A program made the position numbers and the translations under genes. DNA of 49,696 bases from contig CANQGG010000012.1 of assembly GCA_947601655.1 (NCBI GenBank), positions 1-49,696 on the forward strand. The letters run 5' to 3'. Below the pieces are notes generated by a model. It had not been told where the DNA came from, made no database searches, and saw only the letters and a list, made by a program, of their open reading frames with translations. Shown piece by piece: positions 1 through 8,017 of this stretch. Source of the DNA: an uncultured Akkermansia sp. (GTDB lineage Bacteria; Verrucomicrobiota; Verrucomicrobiia; Verrucomicrobiales; Akkermansiaceae). Each line of letters starts with the position of its first letter. Within the stretch, counting starts at the first letter, position 1.

Positions 1-1363
1 TAATTACGCGCTCAATGCCTGCTGAGCGGGAACCTTTGAATAGAATCGCGTCGCCTTCCTGCACGATTGTATGCAGTGTTTCAGCGGCTTGCCGTGGTGT
101 GTCAGTGCATTTTACGTGCTGAATTCCATAGTTTTGTGCGGCGTCTGCCAGCGCGGAGAGTTCAGCACAGGGCTCACCGCATATCACGATGCCCGAGTAA
201 CCTGCCTCCGCTGCGCATTTCCCCACCTCTGCGTGTGCAGCAATCCCGGTGTCCCCTAACTCGCCCATCTTGCCTAGCACGGCGTAATGCTTCCCCCTAA
301 TGGGCATGGTCGCCACAGTGTGTAAGGCGGCAATCATGCTTTCTGGGTTTGCGTTGTAAGTATCATCCACGATGAGTATATCTTGCACAAAACGGCAAGA
401 GAGGCGTCCTTTCGTCAAGGCGATTCCGCCGAGTCCTGCGGCTATTTCGGTGAGGGTGCAGCCGAGTTTCCAGCCTGCGGCGGCGGCGAGTAAGCTGTTA
501 TTCACCATGTGTTCTCCGGGAACAGGCAGGTGTACGGGAATTTCTCCTAGACCTGCGATGATGAGTTTATAATCGCAGCCTTCTGCGTTGCATCTCACAT
601 CCTCTGCCCGCACAGCACACGACTCGCCGCCGACCGATAGGGCGTATGCTTTTGTTTGCGAGGAGATATAATTCGCGTAGTCATCTGAAGAGGGAAAAAT
701 CATGCAGCCATTGGTGGGCAGGGCGCGGGCGAGTGTGCATTTCTCGTGTGCGATGGCATCCCGTGAACCGAGTAAACCGGTGTGGGCAGAGCCGATATGG
801 GTGATGATGCCGATCTGCGGCTGGGTGAGAGTACAGAGGGGAGCAAGTTCCCCGGCGTGGTTCATCCCCATCTCCCACACAGCGGCGCGGCAAGTTTTCT
901 CGGTGCTCAAAATACTCAAAGGTACGCCAATGTGGTTGTTCAAATTCCCGCATGTTGCCGTTACCTCTTCAAAGTGCTGCTCAAGGATTGAGCGCACCAT
1001 ATCCTTTGTGCTCGTTTTGCCGCTGGAGCCTGTGATGCCAACCACGTGAAGATCTGCAAGCTCCCCGCGCCACCAGTGAGCCAGCTTTTGGAGAGCAACC
1101 AAGGAGTTTGTCACGCGCAGGACGGTGCAATCTGGGTGGTACGTTCCTGCGATGCGATTCACTACGACGACTGCGGCGGATTGAGAGGCTGCCGCTGCAA
1201 AGCAATTGGCATCGAAATTTTCTCCTTTGAGGGCAAAGAAAACACAGCCCGGAGTAATGTGGCGCGTATCGGTGCAGACGCCGGAAGTGACAGAACGATT
1301 TCCGGAAGCCACGAGCTCGGCGCCTGTGGCGTGTATAAGCTGTCCGGTAGTGATTTGCGTCAT
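1..1363 (-). CDS. murF: MurF, UDP-MurNAc-tripeptide D-Ala-D-Ala ligase (3' end outside window)
   Basis: Cytoplasmic ATP-dependent ligase that adds D-Ala-D-Ala to UDP-MurNAc-tripeptide, the last soluble step of muropeptide synthesis. The reading frame starts at the ATG at 1363-1361 (MTQITTGQLIHATGAEL) and runs open to the window edge, so about 454 residues are visible and the C-terminus is missing. Visible Mur-ligase features are the early CTDTR segment, the ATP-binding loop GITGSSGKTSTKD and the central MGMNHAGE segment typical of MurF. The start overlaps the murE stop by 4 bases (ATGA), which argues for translational coupling. It is the last visible gene of the mraZ operon. Confidence 0.95.
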   Translation of the reverse strand, partial: MTQITTGQLIHATGAELVASGNRSVTSGVCTDTRHITPGCVFFALKGENFDANCFAAAASQSAAVVVVNRIAGTYHPDCTVLRVTNSLVALQKLAHWWRGELADLHVVGITGSSGKTSTKDMVRSILEQHFEEVTATCGNLNNHIGVPLSILSTEKTCRAAVWEMGMNHAGELAPLCTLTQPQIGIITHIGSAHTGLLGSRDAIAHEKCTLARALPTNGCMIFPSSDDYANYISSQTKAYALSVGGESCAVRAEDVRCNAEGCDYKLIIAGLGEIPVHLPVPGEHMVNNSLLAAAAGWKLGCTLTEIAAGLGGIALTKGRLSCRFVQDILIVDDTYNANPESMIAALHTVATMPIRGKHYAVLGKMGELGDTGIAAHAEVGKCAAEAGYSGIVICGEPCAELSALADAAQNYGIQHVKCTDTPRQAAETLHTIVQEGDAILFKGSRSAGIERVI

Positions 1364-2883
1364 TTTTTTCTCTCAGCAGTTTTCGCAGTTATGAGCTCTT
1401 TTTCTTTGCGTTCGATGTAACGACGTACTGCCTCGGCATCCGAAAAACGGAATTTCCTTGTGCCGATGATTTGGTAGTCTTCGTGTCCCTTTCCAGCAAT
1501 GAGGACAACATCCCCCGCGCGTGCGCAGTCAAGAGCTTTTTCAATCGCTGTGGCTCTCAGAGTAATGCGGTGGCGCATAGATTCCGGAATGCCGGGCATG
1601 ATCTCATCGATGATACTTTCTGGATCTTCTGTGCGAGGGTTATCACTTGTTACGATACACAGGTCAGCATATGTCGCCGCGGCTTTTCCCATCAAGGGAC
1701 GCTTTGTGCGATCACGATCTCCCCCGCAGCCAAAGACGACAATCAGGCGTCCGGAACGGCACAGTTCCCGCATTGTGCGACATACATTTTCGAGCGCGTC
1801 CGGCGTGTGCGCGTAGTCCACAAAACAGCGGACACGGTTGGATGAACTCACGAGCTCCAGCCGTCCGGGCACCTGTGGGGCATTTGAAATAACATTAATA
1901 GCGTCGCGCAGGTTGATGCCTGCAGAGACAGCACCCACGAGAGCCGCGAGGCTGTTGGAAATATTATACGCGCCAATGAGGGGTATGCGAACGAGGTATG
2001 TTTTCTCGCGGTAGGAGAGCTCGTAGCTACTACCGGAGGTGGTGAGAGTTTTCGGTGTGAAGCGGAACTCGGCATCTGCTGCAGAGCCGAAGGTGCGCAC
2101 CTTCAGCAACGGCGCCATCTCCTCTGCCAGCCTTCGTCCGTAAGGGTCATCAATGTTAATGACGGCTATGCCGTGGCGAGAACCGCTTTCAGCCATGGCG
2201 CTAAAGAGGCGCTTTTTTGCCTGGTAGTAGTGTTCCATGTCACCGTGGTAGTCCAGGTGCTCAGGAGTGAGGTTGGTGAAGATGCCGACACGGAATTGCA
2301 CTCCGGCGACGCGTTCCTGTTCCAGCGCGTGGGATGAGACTTCCATCGCCACAGCTCGGCAATTATTGCGTGTCATATCGGCAAGCATCTTTTGCAACTC
2401 AGCGCTACCGGGCGTAGTGTTGTGGGAAGTGATGCGTCGTGAACCATCATCGTAGAGAATCGTGCCGATGAGTCCGGCTTTTTGCCAGGTGCAACGGAGG
2501 ATATGGTGCAGAAGGTAGGATATAGTTGTCTTGCCATTGGTGCCGGTGACTCCGAGAACGATGAGCCTCTGACTCGGGAACCCTTGCCAAGCGCTCATGA
2601 GAATTCCGCAGGCTCGGTGCGTATCCGGAACCTGCACCCAGAGGATGTTCTTCTTTTGCGCAGAGGGGGGGCATGGCTCCTCTGCCACGATTGCGATGGC
2701 GCCAGCATGGATCGCGCGTGAAATAAGTTTGTGACCGTCGGTACGGCTGCCACGCACGGCGATAAAACAACTCCCTGGGGTGACCTTGCGGTCGTCGTCA
2801 ACTACTTGTCCTATGCCGCGACGAATCGATCCGGTGATCGTTGCTTCTGGCAGGAGAGAAAAAAGTTGTTTAGTGTTCATCAT
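1360..2883 (-). CDS. murE: MurE, UDP-MurNAc-L-Ala-D-Glu:meso-diaminopimelate ligase
   Basis: Adds the third amino acid to the peptidoglycan stem peptide in the cytoplasm. It has 507 residues, the usual family size. The ATP-binding loop GVTGTNGKTT lies at residues 111-120. The motif DNPRTEDP at 414-421 is the signature of enzymes that select meso-diaminopimelate rather than lysine, so the wall should be of the A1-gamma type. The start ATG at 2883 overlaps the ftsI stop (ATGA) and is followed at once by a second ATG at 2880; either could serve. The stop overlaps murF in the same way. It sits in the expected dcw order, between ftsI and murF. Confidence 0.97.
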   Translation of the reverse strand: MMNTKQLFSLLPEATITGSIRRGIGQVVDDDRKVTPGSCFIAVRGSRTDGHKLISRAIHAGAIAIVAEEPCPPSAQKKNILWVQVPDTHRACGILMSAWQGFPSQRLIVLGVTGTNGKTTISYLLHHILRCTWQKAGLIGTILYDDGSRRITSHNTTPGSAELQKMLADMTRNNCRAVAMEVSSHALEQERVAGVQFRVGIFTNLTPEHLDYHGDMEHYYQAKKRLFSAMAESGSRHGIAVINIDDPYGRRLAEEMAPLLKVRTFGSAADAEFRFTPKTLTTSGSSYELSYREKTYLVRIPLIGAYNISNSLAALVGAVSAGINLRDAINVISNAPQVPGRLELVSSSNRVRCFVDYAHTPDALENVCRTMRELCRSGRLIVVFGCGGDRDRTKRPLMGKAAATYADLCIVTSDNPRTEDPESIIDEIMPGIPESMRHRITLRATAIEKALDCARAGDVVLIAGKGHEDYQIIGTRKFRFSDAEAVRRYIERKEKELITAKTAERKK

Positions 2884-5084
2884 GGCTTTTTACGAGAAGG
2901 GGGGAGAGATGCCTGGGCCGTGCGGTCCTTGTTGTCTCGGTAGCGCTCGTAAGCGATGGGATCAGTGGGTTGCAGGTTCAGTACACCGATGAAGCGCTCA
3001 GCGGCAGCTCGGAAGATAGGTGCTGCGACAGTACCGCCTCCAGCATTGCAATCCGTGGGGTGGGGCTCATCAATAACCGTCATCACGACTAGCTGAGGGT
3101 CATTAATCGGCAGCACGCCGACGAATGATACCGTGTAGAGGCCTTCGTAATATCCTCCAGTTTCTTTCACTTTTTTCGCTGTGCCTGTTTTGCCGCCTAT
3201 GCGGAAGCCCGGGATAGCTGCAGCCGTGGCTGTTCCCCGCCCCGCCGGTCCCGATGCTTCGGTGACGCTTTCCAGGGCGCCTCGGATAATGCGCGCAGAT
3301 TCCGGAGACATCACGCGCTGTATTTCCTGAGGCTCACATTCATCGTATACTGAACCATCCGCCGCGATGATTTTGTCGATGAGGCGCGGTTTCATGCGCA
3401 CTCCGTCGTTTGCGATGGTGGCATAAACCATCGCCATGTGCAGGGGGGAGACGGACACAGAATAGCCGTAGGCAATACGAGAGTAGTTTACGATGTTGGA
3501 ACCGTCCGCCAGAAGACAGGCTCCGCCGCTGGGCAGGTCGATTCCCACCGGTACGTTCAGCCCATAGCGCGAAAGATATTCACGATAGTTGTGCCACTTC
3601 ACAGTGAGGGCGACACGCGCAGCACCCGGGTTACTGGACTTTTTGAGGACTTGCCCTACGGTGAGCGTGCCGTAGTTGAAGCGACCGTCGTTAATGGGTT
3701 TGCTTCCGAAACCGACGCTAAACGGTGAACAATTTACCGGCGTATCGATGGTCATAATATGTCGGTCAATCGCCGTGGTGGTGCCGATCACCTTAAAGGT
3801 AGAGCCCGGTTCATAGCGCGTCTGACAAGCGAAGTTGAAGTCACCTGTTATTAGCTTGCCTTTCTTATCTTTTATCGTGCCACGCTTGAATGAACCATCC
3901 GGAGTGATAAGGTCCTTTGTGTTTAAGTTAAAGGACGGCCGACTCACCATAGCCAGAATATCGCCGGTTTTGGGGTGCACCACGATCATGCACCCACGCT
4001 TGGCCCGGTAATGCTGCATGCCGCGATCAAGCTCTTGTTCGCAAATTGCCTGCAGGCGCATGTCGATGGTGAGGCGCAGGTTCAGTCCATCCTTGGGTGC
4101 CATGTAGCGGTCATCCTCATTCGGGAGAACCTGCCCCCGGGCATTGTGGCGGTATTCGCGCATGCCATCCACCCCGGCCAGGTAGCTTTGGAAATACTGT
4201 TCCACGCCGCTTACGCCGCGGTTTTCGTGATCTACATACCCAAGAACATGGCAGAGCATCTCCGGCATCACGTACGATCGGTGAGGATTCTGCTGCACTA
4301 CGACGCCGTGCACGTGCGCTCGGATCAGTGTTTCTTTGATGCGTTCTGCCTGATCCAGATTGAGCCCCTTGGCAAGGATAATATTGTTGCGAAAGGAGCG
4401 TGTTGGCTGGTTTGTTTCCCTGGCACGACGGTTGTATTCTTCGGTTTCAGTTTGGGCTATGCGCTCAATGATATCCTCTCTCGTCATGCCGTGTGCCCTT
4501 TCGCTGTTCCCTTTTTGGGCCTGAGCGATGCGGCAAAGGTATGGATAGAGTAGCTCCGCGACAAGCTGATCATGCAGCTTGTAGTAGTAGGCGCACACTT
4601 CGGGGTCGTATTCCAGCATGCGATTGCTCTTCGGGTCAGTGGTACCCAACTGTCGGCGGAGGGCAGCCTTTTGCTCGGGAGTCAGCCGGCGACGCGCATT
4701 ATCGAGAAGCTCGTTGCGTTTCGCATTGAGGAGTTTGCGGCGGTCTGAGGAAGTTTTAGCCTGCCCCCAGGCATCGGTATGACTTACCTGATTGTAGGCA
4801 AGACCGTCGACGACGGCTGTGAGCTCCCGCAAATGGTAGCGATTGGCGATGAGTTCTGCATTTTGGATATTGTTCGTAAGAATTTCTTCATTGCGATCCA
4901 TGATAATTCCGCGCTGCGCCGGGATAATTTCCTTTTCGATGAGTTCATCAGCGGCGATACGTCCGCGGTTTCCGGAGTCTACAACCTGCAGTTCTACGAG
5001 ACGGTGAGCAATGATGCACGAGACCCCCAGCACCATGGCACACAGCCAGACGCAGCGGTTTGCAAAAGGGATCTTCGTTTTCAT
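2880..5084 (-). CDS. ftsI: FtsI-type penicillin-binding transpeptidase
   Basis: Septal peptidoglycan transpeptidase (PBP2B/PBP3 class), anchored in the inner membrane with the catalytic domain in the periplasm. It has 734 residues. One N-terminal membrane segment lies at about residues 10-30, followed by a dimerisation domain beginning near RGIIMDRN. The three penicillin-binding motifs are intact: STFK at 428-431 (Ser428 nucleophile), SSN at 483-485 and KTGT at 632-635. It is longer than E. coli FtsI (588 aa), mostly through a charged helical insert at about 100-235. Its position between the FtsL-like gene and murE in the dcw cluster supports a division role over elongation (MrdA). Confidence 0.94.
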   Translation of the reverse strand: MKTKIPFANRCVWLCAMVLGVSCIIAHRLVELQVVDSGNRGRIAADELIEKEIIPAQRGIIMDRNEEILTNNIQNAELIANRYHLRELTAVVDGLAYNQVSHTDAWGQAKTSSDRRKLLNAKRNELLDNARRRLTPEQKAALRRQLGTTDPKSNRMLEYDPEVCAYYYKLHDQLVAELLYPYLCRIAQAQKGNSERAHGMTREDIIERIAQTETEEYNRRARETNQPTRSFRNNIILAKGLNLDQAERIKETLIRAHVHGVVVQQNPHRSYVMPEMLCHVLGYVDHENRGVSGVEQYFQSYLAGVDGMREYRHNARGQVLPNEDDRYMAPKDGLNLRLTIDMRLQAICEQELDRGMQHYRAKRGCMIVVHPKTGDILAMVSRPSFNLNTKDLITPDGSFKRGTIKDKKGKLITGDFNFACQTRYEPGSTFKVIGTTTAIDRHIMTIDTPVNCSPFSVGFGSKPINDGRFNYGTLTVGQVLKKSSNPGAARVALTVKWHNYREYLSRYGLNVPVGIDLPSGGACLLADGSNIVNYSRIAYGYSVSVSPLHMAMVYATIANDGVRMKPRLIDKIIAADGSVYDECEPQEIQRVMSPESARIIRGALESVTEASGPAGRGTATAAAIPGFRIGGKTGTAKKVKETGGYYEGLYTVSFVGVLPINDPQLVVMTVIDEPHPTDCNAGGGTVAAPIFRAAAERFIGVLNLQPTDPIAYERYRDNKDRTAQASLPPSRKKP

Positions 5085-5104
5085 GCGGTGTAGGAAAAAT
5101 GATT

Positions 5105-5461
5105 TTATCGAGAAGCAGTGGCGTTCATGGTGGCCGTGCTGTGCGTACTGCGGGCCAACTCAATCTGATCATGAGTAATATCGCGCAGGGAGGAATCATC
5201 CTGATTCAGGCGGTCGCGCATGGCCCAGCGGTTGGTGAGTGCATCAGTTTTGGCTCGGTACTGGTTTGTGTTGAGTCGGCAGACTGCGATTTCGCGGTTG
5301 ATTTTTTCCAGCTCCGTGCGCTCCGCAACCTGATTGTTCTTTAGCACGGCATAGGAGACGCCGGCACTCGCGGCGATGATGGCGGATGCGACCATCCACG
5401 ACAACAGGCCGAAGCTGATGCGTCCTGAGTAGCGTGTGTTGACTGGTTCAAGGGTATACAT
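5105..5461 (-). CDS. FtsL-like small bitopic division protein
   Basis: 118 residues. There is a short cytoplasmic N-terminus, one membrane helix at about residues 15-40 and a charged, helix-prone periplasmic tail (about 41-100) of the kind that forms the FtsL/FtsB coiled coil. FtsL sequences are poorly conserved, so the call rests on size, topology and location directly between rsmH and ftsI, where ftsL sits in most dcw clusters. Gaps to the neighbours are short (17 and 20 bases), consistent with one transcript. By sequence alone it could be any small bitopic protein. Confidence 0.7.
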   Translation of the reverse strand: MYTLEPVNTRYSGRISFGLLSWMVASAIIAASAGVSYAVLKNNQVAERTELEKINREIAVCRLNTNQYRAKTDALTNRWAMRDRLNQDDSSLRDITHDQIELARSTHSTATMNATASR

Positions 5462-5478
5462 AGGTAAAGGGAGTGTGA

Positions 5479-6945
5479 TTAAATCTTTTCCAGAACACGC
5501 AGTTTGGCGCTGCGAGAGCGGGGATTAGCGGTGAGTTCCTCTGCGTCGGGAGTAATCGGTTTGCGCGTGATGACCCGCGCTGTGTAATCTGGGTTCGGGC
5601 GCGGCATAGGCCACTCCGGGCGATCTAATTCTTTTTTGGAAACGTGCTCGAAGAAACGTTTTACAGCGCGGTCTTCAAGGCTGTGAAAGGTAATTACGGC
5701 AAAGCGTCCCCCCTTGTGCAGCAATGATAATCCATTCTTGAGCAAACTTTCCAGCTGTCCAAGTTCATCATTCACGGCGATGCGCAGGGCTTGAAAGCTT
5801 CGAGTGGCCGGGTGCTGTCTGCCACGACGTGGCAGCACCGAGCAGATAATCTCTGCCAGACGCATGGTGGTAGTGATTGGAGCGGCGGTACGTTGCTGCA
5901 CGATGCGGCGTGCGATTGCGCGAGATGCGCGTTCTTCGCCGTAGCGGTGCAAAATGTCGGCAATTTCTTCCTCGGGTGCGTTGTTCACGATGTCTGCCGC
6001 ACAGCGCGGAGAGTTGGGATCCATGCGCATGTCCAGAGGTCCCTCGGTGAGGAAAGAGAAGCCGCGCTGAGGAGTGTCTACCTGAGGGGAAGAGATCCCC
6101 AGATCCGCAATGATGCCATCAACGCTTTCTATGCCTTCCCGGTGCAGCAGTTCTTTCGCGTCTGCGAAGCAGCCTGCCATCACGTGCATGCGATTGCCGT
6201 AAGATTCCAGTCTCTTACGCGCCGCAGCGCAGGCAGCCGGATCGCGGTCGATTCCCCATACGCTTGCTCCGCACCGCAGCAGTAGTTCACTGTGTCCGCC
6301 GCCCCCCAACGTAGCATCCAGCATTACTTTGCCCTCCCCTGGTAAGAGGGCATCTGTCGCTTCGCGTCCCAGCACTGTGATATGTCGGAAAGGCGTTGCC
6401 GGAGTTGCCTCTCCCAATTTGAGGATTGAGTTGCTTTTGGCGCGGTGTTTCTCCTGCCATTGAGTCGCCTCTTCTGGTGTGCAGGATTGCAGGATGCACT
6501 CTGATCCGTCAAGGACTTCCGGAGCGGCATTTCGCCAATCAGCTATATGCTGGTCTACTCCGCGTTCATCCGGCAGCTGCAGCAACACCTGCATCGCCAC
6601 ACTCCCAAGCGCATAGCCGAGTACCCCGTTGTCCGCCCTCAATGCCGCCCGCAGTCCGCTCTCGCGCGTGAGCGCCGCATCCGCGTGCGCGCGTAAAGAA
6701 AAAAGATTGCCTAAAAAACTATCGTTCAGTGAGTTAAGTTTTTTTGCGAGAGCCTGTGCCCGTTTGGTGTCACCGCTCTCAGCTGCCTCCCGGAGTGCCG
6801 CGCGTAAGGCAGATCTCTCCCGGTCCCAGTGGCAAGATTGGTCGTCCACAGACGCGGCAGTCGTCGACCAAAGCGTAACCGTGTAATTGACCCCGGGATT
6901 CGGTGTGAGCTTTGCCACCCAATATTCTGGTGGAGAGGGGGTCAT
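5479..6945 (-). CDS. rsmH: RsmH, 16S rRNA (cytosine-1402-N4) methyltransferase with a ~185-residue N-terminal extension
   Basis: SAM-dependent methyltransferase that N4-methylates C1402 in the 16S decoding centre. The conserved enzyme begins near residue 186 (HITVL at 188-192; SAM-binding DATLGGGGHS at 210-219) and runs through the family blocks DGIIADLGISSPQVD, RGFSF and ITFHSLEDR to the end. The total is 488 residues, whereas RsmH is normally about 300-315. The extra N-terminal part is rich in Ala, Arg and Leu and looks mostly helical; I do not recognise it. The long start is favoured because its ATG (6945) overlaps the mraZ stop in an ATGA, the same coupling seen at other junctions of this operon. 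Confidence 0.93.
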   Translation of the reverse strand: MTPSPPEYWVAKLTPNPGVNYTVTLWSTTAASVDDQSCHWDRERSALRAALREAAESGDTKRAQALAKKLNSLNDSFLGNLFSLRAHADAALTRESGLRAALRADNGVLGYALGSVAMQVLLQLPDERGVDQHIADWRNAAPEVLDGSECILQSCTPEEATQWQEKHRAKSNSILKLGEATPATPFRHITVLGREATDALLPGEGKVMLDATLGGGGHSELLLRCGASVWGIDRDPAACAAARKRLESYGNRMHVMAGCFADAKELLHREGIESVDGIIADLGISSPQVDTPQRGFSFLTEGPLDMRMDPNSPRCAADIVNNAPEEEIADILHRYGEERASRAIARRIVQQRTAAPITTTMRLAEIICSVLPRRGRQHPATRSFQALRIAVNDELGQLESLLKNGLSLLHKGGRFAVITFHSLEDRAVKRFFEHVSKKELDRPEWPMPRPNPDYTARVITRKPITPDAEELTANPRSRSAKLRVLEKI

Positions 6946-7412
6946 GAAAGGATGTGGAACAGCTGGTCAAGCTGCAACTTGCTCATTGCTTCGGCCGAGT
7001 GGACGATTTCGAAATCCGTCGGCGCCCAGATTTCAAAATATGAACCGCGTCCAACGATGGTGGCGCAGTCTGACAAATTCATGCGCTCCCTCTGGGGCTT
7101 GGGGATAAGAAGTTTTCCCTGGCTGCTTACCTCGGCCTCGAAGCAGCATCCGGTAATTTTGCCGACGTACTGATCCAGTTCACCGGGATTTACACTGTGT
7201 TCGCGTGCATGCTGTCGAATGGTTTCAATCGTTTCTGCAAATCCTTCCTGCGTATAGCATTTGAGGACGGGTCGCCCCTCGCTGTGCGCTTCAATCATCA
7301 CCAGTACCTCCCCTTGCGCCGATCGCCAGCCCGCCGGCACTGCAATCCGACTTTTCGGATCCAGTTTGTGCGTCACGTTCCCTCTAAAGGGCACTTTGCT
7401 GATTGCTGACAT
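6942..7412 (-). CDS. mraZ: MraZ, AbrB-fold transcriptional regulator of the dcw operon
   Basis: DNA-binding regulator that heads dcw clusters and in E. coli represses its own operon. It has 156 residues with two MraZ/SpoVT-AbrB repeats: the first near FRGNVTHKLDPKSRIAVPAGWR (about 9-30), the second near EVSSQGKLLIPKPQRERMNLSD (about 94-115). The start is the ATG at 7412; no good Shine-Dalgarno sequence precedes it. A TTGACA promoter and three regularly spaced pentamers lie just upstream (separate entries), fitting autoregulation. It is translationally coupled to rsmH through an ATGA overlap. Confidence 0.95.
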   Translation of the reverse strand: MSAISKVPFRGNVTHKLDPKSRIAVPAGWRSAQGEVLVMIEAHSEGRPVLKCYTQEGFAETIETIRQHAREHSVNPGELDQYVGKITGCCFEAEVSSQGKLLIPKPQRERMNLSDCATIVGRGSYFEIWAPTDFEIVHSAEAMSKLQLDQLFHILS

Positions 7413-7421
7413 GTCTCAGAG

Positions 7422-7457
7422 TGCACTTAACGATACACATAGTACACTCCAATACAC
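7422..7457 (-). promoter_or_regulatory. Candidate MraZ operator: phased GTGTA direct repeats
   Basis: Reading toward mraZ, GTGTA occurs at 7457-7453, 7447-7443 and 7438-7434, spaced 10 and 9 bases, and a variant GTGCA follows at 7426-7422. E. coli MraZ binds three direct pentamer repeats spaced about 10 bp apart in front of its own gene, so position, number and phasing match although the pentamer differs. Binding here is an inference. Confidence 0.55.
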
Positions 7458-7469
7458 TTCGCTTGTCAA
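7441..7469 (-). promoter_or_regulatory. Promoter of the mraZ-murF operon
   Basis: On the minus strand there is a perfect -35 TTGACA (7469-7464), a 17-bp spacer and a -10 TGTACT (7446-7441); TACTAT two bases on is an alternative -10. The predicted start lies about 21 bases before the mraZ ATG. The direct repeats listed next overlap this promoter. Confidence 0.7.
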
Positions 7470-7518
7470 CTCTATTCTCAAAAAAACTTTCTTTTTTGTT
7501 CGCCTGTCTATGAGTTCA

Positions 7519-7551
7519 AAGAAAACGCGCCGGAATATGCATTCCGGCGCG
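7519..7551 (-). terminator. Rho-independent terminator of the small lipoprotein gene
   Basis: A perfect 11-bp stem (arms 7541-7551 and 7526-7536) with a 4-base loop is followed on the minus strand by TTTTCTTT. It lies about 55 bases after the lipoprotein stop and separates that gene from the mraZ promoter. Confidence 0.85.
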
Positions 7552-7605
7552 CTTGCAAATGTCGCGAGAAAGAGAAGCTTAAGCATCCCTTCCTCTCGGG
7601 AGCCC

Positions 7606-7731
7606 TTACTTGGTCACCTGGATGGGAGCAGGAGGAGGAGCGACAGGCTCAGGGGCCTGCTGCTGTTGCTGCTGCTGGCAGCTAGCAAGAACTGCAACAG
7701 CCGTAAGAGCGAGAACAGAGATGGTCTTCAT
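7606..7731 (-). CDS. 41-residue lipoprotein with a polyglutamine stretch
   Basis: A very small secreted lipoprotein. The product starts MKTISVLALTAVAVLASC, a signal peptide with lipobox LASC and the lipidated Cys at residue 18. Then come seven consecutive Gln, a proline/alanine-rich stretch and the end IQVTK. The mature peptide is only 24 residues. It has its own promoter (7796-7823) and a strong terminator (7519-7551), so it is an independent transcription unit, which argues that it is real despite its size. Function is unknown. Small abundant lipoproteins such as Lpp can tether the envelope, but this one has no heptad repeat and I do not propose that role. Confidence 0.8.
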   Translation of the reverse strand: MKTISVLALTAVAVLASCQQQQQQQAPEPVAPPPAPIQVTK

Positions 7732-7795
7732 ATTATCTTACTTGTTTTATTGGTTAAGCTCCCCGATCCCAGAGTAGGATAGGGGTGCGAGACTC

Positions 7796-7823
7796 ATTGT
7801 ACGTAATTTAGGTCTTAAGGCAA
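7796..7823 (-). promoter_or_regulatory. Promoter of the small lipoprotein gene
   Basis: Minus-strand -35 TTGCCT (7823-7818), 16-bp spacer, -10 TACAAT (7801-7796). The predicted transcript has a leader of about 58 bases, unlike the very short leaders predicted for many other genes here. From this promoter to the end of the next gene (8017) I see no coding sequence. Confidence 0.6.
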
Positions 7824-8017
7824 GACTAAAATGCAAAAAGAAGTAAATTTTATTGAAATATAAGAGGGATAAGGACGGGAAAATCCCCACAGTGATGCGG
7901 GATCGAGCGCTATCGGCGGACAATAACCGTTTTTCTCAGGATAGGAATTCACGCCGGTGGCATTGTAAGCGCACGGAGGCGGGGCGGTAGACCGACTTAT
8001 CCCATTCTTACGAAATC

